Shown piece by piece: positions 10,033 through 18,252 of a stretch of DNA of 64,000 bases. Below the pieces are notes generated by a model. It was not told the origin of the DNA and did no database searches. It saw only the letters and a program-made list of their open reading frames with translations. The number at the start of each line of letters is the position of its first letter. The first letter of the stretch is position 1. A program made the translations under genes and the position numbers. The stretch is from Chryseobacterium sp. HSC-36S06 (GTDB taxonomy: Bacteria; Bacteroidota; Bacteroidia; Flavobacteriales; Weeksellaceae): contig NZ_JALJZX010000002.1 of assembly GCF_024171485.1 (NCBI RefSeq), forward strand, positions 496,001 to 560,000, written 5' to 3'.

Positions 10033-10051
10033 GGTTGATATTGGTTGATAT
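10033..10051 (-). repeat. Tandem GGTTGATAT repeat in the leader of the M28 peptidase gene
   Basis: Read on the plus strand, GGTTGATAT occurs at 10033-10041 and again at 10043-10051, exactly 10 bases apart, which is one helical turn. The pair lies between the -7 element and the start codon, so it could be an operator or a leader-RNA element. Confidence 0.45.
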
Positions 10052-10059
10052 CAAATATA
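10052..10059 (-). promoter_or_regulatory. -7 promoter element of the M28 peptidase gene
   Basis: TATATTTG on the minus strand is a perfect TAnnTTTG match, 22 bases upstream of the ATG at 10030. Confidence 0.65.
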
Positions 10060-10061
10060 AT

Positions 10062-10092
10062 AAAAATTGCCAAAATCTTCTTTGGCAATTTT
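10062..10092 (-). terminator. Terminator of the lipoprotein gene
   Basis: The arms AAAATTGCCAAA (10063-10074) and TTTGGCAATTTT (10081-10092) form a 12-bp stem with T runs at both ends. It lies just after the stop of the minus-strand lipoprotein gene and before the M28 promoter. Confidence 0.8.
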
Positions 10093-10119
10093 ATGGATAT
10101 CAATGATTTGTAAATTTTG

Positions 10120-10821
10120 TCAGTTGACAATTTTGAAAGAAATAAGACGGGTTTCCAGATAATCTAGACCATATACAGCATGACAGATTTCTTTAATCAA
10201 ACCTAAGCCTTTTTTGTACGAAATGTCCTGCGTTTTGGGTAGAAGACCATTGGTTGTCGAGAGAGGTGTAAATAACCCTTTATAAGGTAATACCGTATAA
10301 TTTGTTCCTTCTACAGTAATATTAGTTTCGCTTTGCAACTGATATAATACATTGCCTATAAGGGGAGATCCGGGCCCATCGAGTATTGGATTGTTATATG
10401 TAAAGTTAAAATCGTTACCGGGATGTAAAACGTGCCCTCCAGTTTCAGTAATTTCAATATTATCCGAAACAGGGTAAGAAACCAAATGTCCTTTTGTGTT
10501 TATCCGCAGATATCTGTAGCTCACATTTCCATTTAAATTTGAATATGGGAAGTGAATTTTGGTCCGCTGTTTTGCCAATGTAAAACCCTTGATGTTTGTT
10601 GTACTGACAATACTTACAGAATCAACTCTTCCGGTAAATGTTGCAACACTTTGTGGATTTGTGAAGTCAGGATTGTTATAAGTTTTGTAAACCCATTCAT
10701 TACCAACATTAAGGTTAAAAAAAGGATCCTCGGCAACGTCAGGCTTTAGCGTTTCGTCTGTTCTGCACGATACCGCTGCTAAAAGAACAGTGATAAGCAG
10801 TAAGTTTAATGTTAATTTCAT
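10120..10821 (-). CDS. Hypothetical lipoprotein
   Basis: This 233-residue predicted lipoprotein has a hydrophobic signal ending in the lipobox LAAVSC (Cys19). The following RTDE is compatible with the acidic export signal that sends Bacteroidota lipoproteins to the cell surface. The mature part is beta-rich with many Thr, Asn and Ser and shows no motif I recognise. NVGNEWVYKTYNN near the N-terminus is common in secreted Bacteroidota proteins of unknown function. It is a single gene with its own terminator. No TAnnTTTG element is evident upstream. Confidence 0.75.
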   Translation of the reverse strand: MKLTLNLLLITVLLAAVSCRTDETLKPDVAEDPFFNLNVGNEWVYKTYNNPDFTNPQSVATFTGRVDSVSIVSTTNIKGFTLAKQRTKIHFPYSNLNGNVSYRYLRINTKGHLVSYPVSDNIEITETGGHVLHPGNDFNFTYNNPILDGPGSPLIGNVLYQLQSETNITVEGTNYTVLPYKGLFTPLSTTNGLLPKTQDISYKKGLGLIKEICHAVYGLDYLETRLISFKIVN

Positions 10822-10902
10822 AGTTTTTTTAATATTTAACGTAAATAAATATTAATTATTTTGTTAAATTAATAGAAAATACGCAAAATAAAAGAATTAC
10901 CA

Positions 10903-13464
10903 TTAAAAAGGATATCCGAAAGCAAAATTCAGTACCGGTTTCCAGGTGCTTCCTAAAACCCATCGGTCACCAACCGGCTGATTTGGATCGTAAACTTTAT
11001 AAGCAGCATCAAGTCTTAGGGTGATGTAGGCTACATTTACTCTAAGCCCAAGCCCTGTCCCAACTCCCATCTGGGATAAAAACTTATTGAACTTAAATTC
11101 GTCTCCAAAACCGCTGTCTTTTAAACTCCAGATATTCCCAGCATCGATAAACGCCGCTCCTTCGAACATAGGTGTAAAAGGCATTCGATATTCAATGTTT
11201 GTGGTAAGCTTCACATTATCCATGACGTACGAACGTATTTTCTCGTCGAGCTGGGAATCTGCGGGGCCTAACCCGCCAAAAACCCGCCAAGCACGGATAT
11301 CATTGGAACCTCCATTGAAATAAGACCTTACAAAAGGCATAGTTGAAGAATTTCCGTACGGTATTCCGACACCAATAAACTGACGCAGGGCCAAAGTGTG
11401 CTTATCATTAAAAAATGTAAAATACTTCCGCACATCAACGTCAAACTTCACGAACTGAGAATATGGGATATCAAAAATTTTCTTGGTCTCTCCCGACACC
11501 ACTCCGGCTACTTTCGGGCTGCTGCTGAAAAGATCAAGAGCATTGCCCGCAACTTCGAACTTCGCATTTAAATAGAATGGATTAGGTCTGTCTTTCTTTC
11601 CGATTTCATTATAAATTACATTATAAATCATGGAAGAAATCAATACATCCTGCGTTTGGCGGTCTTTATTAATAAGTGACTGTCGGAAGGTATTGTAAAG
11701 CGAAAGATCTTCGCCTGATAATGAATTTTGGTAATTGGTATCATTCAGAATAATAGAAGAAAAATCATCTGACGAAATCTGATTGTTTTCAAATTGCTGA
11801 TACAGTTGTGGAGAATAAATTTGAAACATATTTCTTCTGACAACATCATCAGCTGGAAAAAAATCATAATAACGATCCTTGTTACGCGTAATACTCAACT
11901 GGGTATTGAATAAAGAAAGCCGGTGCGAAACGATATCATTTACATTCGCAAAATAATTCAATCCTGCGTTGAAACCAATCCTCCCCAAACCAATATTATC
12001 CTGTATTGAAGTTCCCAATACAATGGACGAGGTGGGAGAGTAGCGCTTCGGGATGAGTTTCCATGTTTTGAACGGCATTAAAAGTCTCGGAAAGTTCAGT
12101 GATGCCTGAGCAGAAATTTCGTAGGCGAGGCTTCGTTTATCAGTATTCTTGGTGTTTACCACCGATCCGAAAATTCCGGAAACACTTGTGGTTAAGTTTT
12201 CGGCACCGCCAAAAACATTACGGGTGGTAAGATCCACAGAGGGCGAAATACCGAAATTGAGGATTTGGGAATAATTAATATCGGTTGCAATCTTTAAATC
12301 ATATTTTGGCAGTGGAGCCAGAAAATAGCTAACATCTAAAATACTGTCGTTTTCTTTGCGAAGAATTTCATCGTACTTTATGATGCTGAAATTGTTCATG
12401 GAAGTGATATTTCTCTTCGTCAGATCAAGGTTTCTTTGCTTGTAAACATCACCTTTCTTTAAGATAATCGGTCGCCAGAGAGACATGGTTTTAAACTGGT
12501 CATCAAGCCGGTAAAAATTAATTCCGAGAAGAGAATCTCTCACTGTTTCGGTAGAATCCGCAAGTTTTTCCAACAGGTGAACTTTAATATCACCAATAGT
12601 TGTGATTTTGTAACGGGAATCCATGGAATCTTTGCGGATGTCCATCGTCAGCGGCACCTGTTTACGGTTCTGGAGTGTATCTGCGGTGAAGTAAATCTCT
12701 TCGTTTGAATTATTAAATTTGTAATATCCGCGCTCTTTCATCAGGTCATTAATCCTTTTCACTTCTTTTTCCAGAGTACTCTGATCGAGAATTTCTTTGC
12801 CTTTAACCAGACTTTTGGTTAAATCTTCTTCATAAATACTTCGGATATTGGGATCGGGAATATTATAGTAATAATCGCTGATGTAGGTAGGATCTTTGTG
12901 TGTAATAAGATAATTCACTTCCGCTTTTTTATCCGCTGAATCCAAATCATGACTGAATTTTACATCTGCATCCCAATAACCTTTAAAAACGAAAAATTTC
13001 CTGATAGAGTTGGCACTTGTCTCGGTTTTTCCCTGGTCAAGAATAACCGGCGGCTGGCCAATATTGTGCATGAATCTTTCGTAAAACAAGCTTTTTCCTA
13101 CATATTCCGGGTGATTGTATTTAATAAAAAGTGAATCGCGAAGTTTCTGGTCCCTCATTTCTGAAGGATAGGTCATGTATTCATTCAGGATTGAATCGTA
13201 TTTAGGATCTGTAGCGTTGTACATCCAAAGACCGATCGGGAAGAGAAAAAGCTGCTTTTTGTTGGGTTTCTGGCTTACATAATTGGGAATTTCGTCAACG
13301 AGCAGTTTACCATCCTCGAATTTGTAGTTGTTTTTTGTCAGTAAAAATTCGCCATCGGGAACTTTCTTTGTTGTGCTGCAGGCGTACAGAAAAAGTACAG
13401 TAATTGCAGAAGCGAAAAATAAGTAATACTTTTGAAAATATTTTGATAAATGCTTACGGCTCAT
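10903..13464 (-). CDS. tamL: TamL: lipidated BamA/TamA-family outer-membrane protein
   Basis: This 853-residue protein of the Omp85 superfamily probably helps insert outer-membrane or surface proteins. The signal peptide ends in a lipobox (YAC, Cys29), the hallmark of the Bacteroidota TamL class. POTRA-like repeats follow (roughly residues 95-380). The C-terminal 16-stranded barrel contains the conserved RSYFNGGSNDIRAWR, equivalent to the (V/I)RG(F/Y) motif of BamA loop 6, and ends in an aromatic residue (FGYPF). The start codon overlaps the start of the divergent RNA methyltransferase gene by 15 bases. Calling it TamL and not another BamA paralogue relies on the lipobox and length. Confidence 0.85.
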   Translation of the reverse strand: MSRKHLSKYFQKYYLFFASAITVLFLYACSTTKKVPDGEFLLTKNNYKFEDGKLLVDEIPNYVSQKPNKKQLFLFPIGLWMYNATDPKYDSILNEYMTYPSEMRDQKLRDSLFIKYNHPEYVGKSLFYERFMHNIGQPPVILDQGKTETSANSIRKFFVFKGYWDADVKFSHDLDSADKKAEVNYLITHKDPTYISDYYYNIPDPNIRSIYEEDLTKSLVKGKEILDQSTLEKEVKRINDLMKERGYYKFNNSNEEIYFTADTLQNRKQVPLTMDIRKDSMDSRYKITTIGDIKVHLLEKLADSTETVRDSLLGINFYRLDDQFKTMSLWRPIILKKGDVYKQRNLDLTKRNITSMNNFSIIKYDEILRKENDSILDVSYFLAPLPKYDLKIATDINYSQILNFGISPSVDLTTRNVFGGAENLTTSVSGIFGSVVNTKNTDKRSLAYEISAQASLNFPRLLMPFKTWKLIPKRYSPTSSIVLGTSIQDNIGLGRIGFNAGLNYFANVNDIVSHRLSLFNTQLSITRNKDRYYDFFPADDVVRRNMFQIYSPQLYQQFENNQISSDDFSSIILNDTNYQNSLSGEDLSLYNTFRQSLINKDRQTQDVLISSMIYNVIYNEIGKKDRPNPFYLNAKFEVAGNALDLFSSSPKVAGVVSGETKKIFDIPYSQFVKFDVDVRKYFTFFNDKHTLALRQFIGVGIPYGNSSTMPFVRSYFNGGSNDIRAWRVFGGLGPADSQLDEKIRSYVMDNVKLTTNIEYRMPFTPMFEGAAFIDAGNIWSLKDSGFGDEFKFNKFLSQMGVGTGLGLRVNVAYITLRLDAAYKVYDPNQPVGDRWVLGSTWKPVLNFAFGYPF

Positions 13465-14178
13465 AAAATAAAGATTTTACAGTCTCTAGACAAGAAAAAG
13501 TTCAGACAAAAATACAATTTGTTTTTGGTTGAAGGTAATAAAACAATTAAAGAAATTCCCTCTTCCCGCTACAAAATCAGTGAAATTTTCACCGTAAATG
13601 CTCAGGAATTTTCGATTGGAAATGTAAATATTTCCACTGTTTCCCCAACCGAATTAAAAAAAATAAGTTTTCTGCAACATCCCAAAGATTCTGTTGCGGT
13701 TTGCGAAATCATTGCAGCAAAAACTTCGCCAGATATTTCCATTGAACTGATTTTGGACGGAATTCAGGATCCCGGAAATCTCGGCACCATCATCCGTCTT
13801 GCGGATTGGTTTGGCATCGAACAGATTTTCTGTAGCGATGATACGGTTGATGTTTACAATCCAAAAGTGATACAGGCGAGCATGGGTTCGTTTCTTCGGG
13901 TAAATGTAGTTTACGGAGCAATTAAGGATTATTTGCAAACTTTTCCCTTACCGGTGCTTGGGACAGATATGGAAGGAGAAAATCTATATACTTACCCGTT
14001 TCCAGAAAAATTCCGACTTGTTCTTGGTAACGAAGGCAATGGTATGCGCCCTGAAACTGAAGCGCTTATTACCCAGAAAATAACCATTCCACGTTTCGGA
14101 AAATCCCGTGCTACAGAAAGCCTGAATGTTTCAATGGCGGCCGGAATTATCCTTGGACAAATTTTTTCAGTCAAATAA
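13450..14178 (+). CDS. TrmH/SpoU family RNA 2'-O-methyltransferase
   Basis: This 242-residue SPOUT methyltransferase puts a methyl group on a ribose of rRNA or tRNA, using S-adenosylmethionine. The N-terminal substrate-binding segment (KKKFRQKYNLFLVEGNKTI) precedes the trefoil-knot domain. Knot motifs are NLGTIIRLADWFGI, LVLGNEGNGM and SLNVSMAAGI. The exact target nucleotide cannot be read from sequence. The first ATG lies inside the tamL start region, and the family alignment supports it because MLTAHKIKILQSL is a normal N-terminus. The stop codon is built into a terminator. Confidence 0.9.
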   Translation: MLTAHKIKILQSLDKKKFRQKYNLFLVEGNKTIKEIPSSRYKISEIFTVNAQEFSIGNVNISTVSPTELKKISFLQHPKDSVAVCEIIAAKTSPDISIELILDGIQDPGNLGTIIRLADWFGIEQIFCSDDTVDVYNPKVIQASMGSFLRVNVVYGAIKDYLQTFPLPVLGTDMEGENLYTYPFPEKFRLVLGNEGNGMRPETEALITQKITIPRFGKSRATESLNVSMAAGIILGQIFSVK

Positions 14179-14200
14179 AAAACCGCATCGCGGTTTTTTA
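14177..14200. terminator. Bidirectional terminator after the RNA methyltransferase
   Basis: CCGC pairs with GCGG across a three-base loop, with A6 before and T6 after. The hairpin overlaps the TAA of the plus-strand gene and sits one base from the stop of the convergent gene. Confidence 0.75.
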
Positions 14201-14698
14201 TTAAATTAACTGTTCCATGCTGGAGGCAGTTCTGTTTCGTTGGTAGTTTTCAAGTTTTTCCCGAACATATCTAAGCGCAATGGGAGCTAAATAAATAAGT
14301 GCAACTCCGATTATTTTTTTCTTCCAACTTGTATTGTAGAGGCTTTTTCGGGCATAATTCCCAACAAAAGTTACTGCACCAATCTTGAGAGCGTTTTCAA
14401 CTAAATTCATTCCGGCGTCGCTTTTGGCAAATCCATAAACTGCATTCCGGTTAAGAACTGTATCTTTTATACTGGTTGAAAATTCTTTCACAATCTCGTT
14501 GGTATTAAGCGAAACACTGGTTTCACCATCGGGTTTAATTTCCTCTTTTAGATATTTGTCTGTAAAACCGTTGGTAAAGGCGCTCAAACTTTCTTTAGTG
14601 TTGTCGAATGTGATTAAATCCTCAATTTCTGCAACTTCACCTTTGAGTAACTGTTTTTTACGTCGGAGTTCTTCCAGGCTGCTGTATTTCGTTCCCAT
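14201..14698 (-). CDS. Hypothetical protein of the holin/YtxH-type stress cluster
   Basis: This 165-residue protein is of unknown family. The N-terminal 40 residues are charged and helical (SSLEELRRKKQLLKGEVAEIEDL). A hydrophobic segment lies near residues 105-120 and another near 129-141 (IIGVALIYLAPIAL), giving a probable membrane hairpin with a basic C-terminal tail. It starts 3 bases after the holin-like gene on the same strand, so the two are translated together. The layout resembles small inner-membrane proteins that accompany YtxH/YqjD-like stress proteins, but the function is not known. Confidence 0.7.
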   Translation of the reverse strand: MGTKYSSLEELRRKKQLLKGEVAEIEDLITFDNTKESLSAFTNGFTDKYLKEEIKPDGETSVSLNTNEIVKEFSTSIKDTVLNRNAVYGFAKSDAGMNLVENALKIGAVTFVGNYARKSLYNTSWKKKIIGVALIYLAPIALRYVREKLENYQRNRTASSMEQLI

Positions 14699-14701
14699 TA
14701 T

Positions 14702-15010
14702 TTAGCTGTTTAGTGATTGAATAATTTTGTTTGCCACGGCATTCTTGATGGAATTTCGTGCAAGAAAAACGATTAGAATAATCAATAGATAAAAACCCGC
14801 CATGATCAGCAGACCGTATGCGTAATTCCCTAGATATGAACCTATAAGTAATCCGAGACCGATATTGAACAATATTAGAAAAAACAATCCCGCAACCGCC
14901 GCAATAGCCAAAAAAGTAAAAGTTCCTGCGGTGACCGATGATTTTTCTGTCGCCTCCATTTTCAGGAGGTCTAACCGTTTTTCAGCATATTCTTTTACAA
15001 GGTCAAGCAT
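14702..15010 (-). CDS. Phage holin family / YqjE-like membrane protein
   Basis: This 102-residue protein has an amphipathic N-terminus (DLVKEYAEKRLDLLKMEATEKSS) and two hydrophobic helices (about residues 30-50 and 58-83). That pattern is the one annotated as phage holin superfamily III, or YqjE in enterobacteria. Despite the family name there is no phage context here. These proteins appear in chromosomal stress clusters with YqjD/YtxH partners, as seen here with its neighbours on both sides. Confidence 0.75.
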   Translation of the reverse strand: MLDLVKEYAEKRLDLLKMEATEKSSVTAGTFTFLAIAAVAGLFFLILFNIGLGLLIGSYLGNYAYGLLIMAGFYLLIILIVFLARNSIKNAVANKIIQSLNS

Positions 15011-15032
15011 AATATTTTTGTTTAAAGTTACA

Positions 15033-15066
15033 AAAAAAGGAACTTAGAATTAAAGTTCCTTTTTAT
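15033..15066 (-). terminator. Terminator between the ytxH-like and holin-like genes
   Basis: A 12-bp stem (AAAAAGGAACTT at 15034-15045 with AAGTTCCTTTTT at 15053-15064) is followed, in minus-strand direction, by a run of T. It lies directly downstream of the YtxH-like gene, so part of the transcription should end before the two genes that follow. Confidence 0.7.
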
Positions 15067-15091
15067 TTAATGGAATAAAACGGAAATTCAA

Positions 15092-15475
15092 TTAAGATTT
15101 CAATCCGTCTAATTCATTTTCTACGTCTTTTACAACCTCAGTTGTTTTAGCGATCGCCTGGTCTTTGTATTTATCGTAACCTTCTTTTACGGAAGATACC
15201 ACTTTATCAGCAGTTTCTTTAACCTGAGAAGATATGTTACCATACTGATCTCTTACTTTTCCGGAAACATCCTGAAACTGCTCTTTTGCTTTTTCAGAAA
15301 CTCTACCGTACTGATCAACAGCCTGGTCTTTCACTTCGTTTGCTTTGTTTTTGATTTTTTTTCTGGTTTCAGATCCTTCTTCAGGAGCGTAAAGCATTCC
15401 CAGAACTACACCTGCTGCAGCGCCTGCAAGTAAACCTGCCAAAACTCCTGCCGCATTATTTCCTTTCTTAGACAT
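15092..15475 (-). CDS. YtxH domain-containing protein
   Basis: This 127-residue small stress-type protein has a glycine/alanine-rich transmembrane helix at residues 9-28 (GVLAGLLAGAAAGVVLGMLYAP) followed by PEEGSETRKKIK, the YtxH signature. The rest is a long amphipathic helix with heptad-like repeats (DQYGRVSEKAKEQFQD, DQYGNISSQVKETAD) resembling apolipoprotein or LEA-type helices. YtxH proteins are known as general-stress genes in Bacillus. The role here is inferred only from the family and from the two membrane-protein neighbours. Confidence 0.85.
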   Translation of the reverse strand: MSKKGNNAAGVLAGLLAGAAAGVVLGMLYAPEEGSETRKKIKNKANEVKDQAVDQYGRVSEKAKEQFQDVSGKVRDQYGNISSQVKETADKVVSSVKEGYDKYKDQAIAKTTEVVKDVENELDGLKS

Positions 15476-15582
15476 TTTAGATAATTTTAATAGTTAATAA
15501 TTAAGTGTTTGATGTGATTTTCATCTTCTATAAAGTTAACAATTAATATACCAATTAAAAAATCTGCCATCTTAAAATTATG

Positions 15583-16257
15583 TTAAAACTCTTTGATATA
15601 TGAAAGAATCAGTCCTATGGTCTCCTGTTTTGTAAGTTTAGAGTTATCGATAAGAATGGCATCGTGGGCCTGCTTCAACGGAGCCACTTCGCGGGTACTA
15701 TCAATCTTGTCACGGGTAATGAGATTTTGCCGCACTTCGTCTTCATTACTTTCCATACCCATGCTCTGAAGTTCGAGAAAGCGACGTTTTGTCCGTTCCT
15801 CAAGACTTGCTGTCAGAAAAAATTTATAATCGGCGTCCGGCAAAACAACCGTCCCAATATCTCTACCGTCCATAATTACCCCGCCGTTAGAAGCAATTGA
15901 CCGCTGTGCTTCCATCAAAAAGTCACGAACCGCTTTTTGGCAGGCAATTAAACTGACCTGTGATGATACTTCATTAGATCGGATTTCCTTTGAAATATCG
16001 CTGTCATTGAGAAAGAGTAAAAGCTCGCTTTCTACCTCTTCAAAGCGGAGTTTAATTTCATTTAATTTAGAAAAAAGCAGTTCCAAATCGATCGCTCCAC
16101 CTGCGTCAGTGCAATTTTTTATGGCGAAATAAGTAATGCCTCTGTAAAGTGCACCTGTATCCATATGGACAAGCCCTAACCGCTGCGCAATAATTTTAGA
16201 TATTGAACTTTTTCCGGTAGATGAATAGCCGTCGATGGCGATAACAGGTTTTCTCAT
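15583..16257 (-). CDS. cmk: Cytidylate kinase
   Basis: This 224-residue (d)CMP kinase converts (d)CMP to (d)CDP with ATP. The P-loop is GYSSTGKSS, the NMP-binding part follows MDTGALYRGIT, and the CMP-specific MDGRDIGTVVLPDADYKFFLTAS is present, as is the lid region with RDKIDSTRE. The length is typical. It lies 71 bases downstream of porQ on the same strand with no terminator or promoter element between, so porQ-cmk is likely one transcript, an arrangement I recall from other Bacteroidota. Confidence 0.94.
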   Translation of the reverse strand: MRKPVIAIDGYSSTGKSSISKIIAQRLGLVHMDTGALYRGITYFAIKNCTDAGGAIDLELLFSKLNEIKLRFEEVESELLLFLNDSDISKEIRSNEVSSQVSLIACQKAVRDFLMEAQRSIASNGGVIMDGRDIGTVVLPDADYKFFLTASLEERTKRRFLELQSMGMESNEDEVRQNLITRDKIDSTREVAPLKQAHDAILIDNSKLTKQETIGLILSYIKEF

Positions 16258-16328
16258 GCCGCAAATTTCATCATTTTTTTTGAATTTGCGAAACCGATTA
16301 TAGGAAGAAAATAAGTTTTGAAAGGAAA

Positions 16329-17327
16329 TTACCGTCGGTTTCCACCAACTTCAATGAGGTCTAAAGTAAGTCCGAATAGATTTACATTCGAGGAATTGTG
16401 GTAGCGTACATGGGCATAATCAAAGCGGAAAGAAGAAATTTTGATCCCGAAACCTGCAGAAAGGCCCGAAAAACTGCGCTGGTCTAATACAGCCAATTCG
16501 TTACCCCGTTTTACGTTATAACCAAATCTGATATTAAATGCCTGCTGCGGAAACAGTTCGGCACCGAAGGAAAGGTGGTCTGTTATTTTACGGCTCCAGC
16601 TTATTTCCTGTCCGTTGTTGTTGTAATCCTGAGAAATATTCAGTTTCTGTAGATCATGCGCCGTGATTGTAAGTGCCACAGGAAATTCATCTAAAATTTT
16701 AGTGTAACCCAAATCCACACGGAAAGCTACATTTTCCCGAAGACCGTTAAAAGTTTTAAACTGATATCCAAAATTCCTGAACACAAGTGCCACCGTCTCA
16801 TTACTTTGTCTGTTATGATAAGTTACACCGGCATTGCCAACAACTGCCATCGAGGTATAATTATCTATTCTTGAAGAGACAAAATTTGCACTTCCGCCGA
16901 TGGTCCAGTCTTCATCAAACTGATAAGCGTAGCCAAGTCCAATTGAGGCATCCATGGCGCCGAATTCACCGTCAATTACTGCACTTTCGTCGGTTCTGGG
17001 CATTTTCCCGTAATCCATATACCGCGCATTCAGACTTACCAAATGGCCTTCTTCCAAATCTTTTACATAACTGATGGTTCCGTATTTTGAGTCGGAAAGG
17101 TAGGACGCATAATTAAGCGAAATCATTTCATCCTGCTCCAGATTCATAAGACCAGGATTTACCCCTGCAAAACTTACATCGTAATCCCGCACAGAAACTG
17201 CATCTCCGCCCAGCGCGGCCTGGCGTGCTGATACCGGAATATTAAGGAAAGGGTAGACATTTGTTCCTTCCTGGGCTAACAGAAGGGTAGTGAATAACAG
17301 AAGCGAAACAGAAGCAGTTTTTTTCAA
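16329..17327 (-). CDS. porQ: Type IX secretion system protein PorQ
   Basis: This 332-residue outer-membrane beta-barrel protein belongs to the PorV/PorQ family. PorQ is part of the attachment complex of the type IX secretion system, which anchors cargo at the cell surface. The N-terminus is a signal peptide (cleavage near LLAQ-EG), followed by the family pattern ARQAALGGDAVSV and NPGLMNLEQDEMISLNYASYLSD. The start codon is TTG (17327): the encoded MKKTASVSLLLF is a natural signal peptide, and no ATG or GTG lies between it and the -7 element. Only this T9SS component is in the window. Confidence 0.85.
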   Translation of the reverse strand: MKKTASVSLLLFTTLLLAQEGTNVYPFLNIPVSARQAALGGDAVSVRDYDVSFAGVNPGLMNLEQDEMISLNYASYLSDSKYGTISYVKDLEEGHLVSLNARYMDYGKMPRTDESAVIDGEFGAMDASIGLGYAYQFDEDWTIGGSANFVSSRIDNYTSMAVVGNAGVTYHNRQSNETVALVFRNFGYQFKTFNGLRENVAFRVDLGYTKILDEFPVALTITAHDLQKLNISQDYNNNGQEISWSRKITDHLSFGAELFPQQAFNIRFGYNVKRGNELAVLDQRSFSGLSAGFGIKISSFRFDYAHVRYHNSSNVNLFGLTLDLIEVGGNRR

Positions 17328-17344
17328 ATTTGTATTTATGTTTG

Positions 17345-17352
17345 CAAAAATA
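17345..17352 (-). promoter_or_regulatory. -7 promoter element of porQ-cmk
   Basis: TATTTTTG on the minus strand lies 17 bases upstream of the TTG start. The leader would be only about a dozen bases long. Confidence 0.6.
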
Positions 17353-17424
17353 ATTTTTTAAAAAAATTATCAAAAATTTTTCTCTGTAAATATAATTCTA
17401 TTAACGAGATTATTTGCGTTTCAT

Positions 17425-17432
17425 TATATTTG
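17425..17432 (+). promoter_or_regulatory. -7 promoter element of pyrH
   Basis: TATATTTG is a perfect TAnnTTTG match 30 bases before the pyrH ATG. It faces away from the porQ promoter in the same 135-base intergenic region. Confidence 0.65.
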
Positions 17433-17462
17433 CAGAGCAAAAATAGAGATAAAAGATAAAAA

Positions 17463-18170
17463 ATGAAATATAAAAGAATTCTGCTTAAACTTAGCGGTGA
17501 AGCTTTAATGGGAAACCGACAGTACGGAATCGATAATGACCGGCTGAAAGAATACGCTGCGGAAATAAAAAAAGTGGTAGATAAAGGCTGCGAAGTTGCC
17601 ATTGTAATCGGCGGTGGAAACATCTTCCGTGGTTTAGCAGGAGCTGCAACCGGTATGGACCGTGTTCAGGGCGATTATATGGGAATGCTCGCAACCGTAA
17701 TTAACGGAATGGCACTACAGGGCGCGCTTGAAGATGCGGGAATTTACACCAGACTTCAGTCCGCGATTGAAATGGACAAAGTGGCAGAACCTTTTATCAA
17801 AAGAAAAGCAACCAGACACCTGGAAAAGGGAAGAGTGGTAATTTTCGGTGCGGGTACCGGAAATCCCTACTTTACAACCGACACTGCAGCAACACTGAGA
17901 GCGATTGAAATTGGCGCTGATGTAATTTTAAAGGGAACAAGAGTTGACGGAATTTACGACTCGGATCCCGAAAAAAATGAGAATGCTGTGAAATTCAATT
18001 CCCTCACCTTTGATGAAGTGTATGAAAAAGGTTTGAAAGTTATGGATATGACTGCCTTCACACTGAGCCACGAAAACAAACTACCCATCATTGTTTTCGA
18101 TATGAATAAAGAAGGAAACCTTCTTAAAATCGTAGAGGGAGATAATATTGGTACTTTAGTTAATATATAA
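17463..18170 (+). CDS. pyrH: UMP kinase
   Basis: This 235-residue bacterial uridylate kinase of the amino-acid-kinase fold makes UDP from UMP and ATP and is hexameric. Motifs are [19 protein letters not shown], the UMP-binding [28 protein letters not shown], and DGIYDSDP near the ATP site. The pyrH-frr order is widely conserved and frr follows 82 bases downstream. Family enzymes are inhibited by UTP. The start ATG is followed by the standard [12 protein letters not shown]. Confidence 0.95.
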   Translation: MKYKRILLKLSGEALMGNRQYGIDNDRLKEYAAEIKKVVDKGCEVAIVIGGGNIFRGLAGAATGMDRVQGDYMGMLATVINGMALQGALEDAGIYTRLQSAIEMDKVAEPFIKRKATRHLEKGRVVIFGAGTGNPYFTTDTAATLRAIEIGADVILKGTRVDGIYDSDPEKNENAVKFNSLTFDEVYEKGLKVMDMTAFTLSHENKLPIIVFDMNKEGNLLKIVEGDNIGTLVNI

Positions 18171-18252
18171 ATCAATTCAAATAATTTACTGCAGGCCATT
18201 TCTTGAATGATGATTCTAGAAAGTCCTGAATTAAACCGGAAAACAAAACGCT

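Noticed and set aside
14702-15010. Holin-like gene as sign of a prophage
   Set aside because: No other phage gene is near. The family name also covers chromosomal YqjE-like stress proteins.
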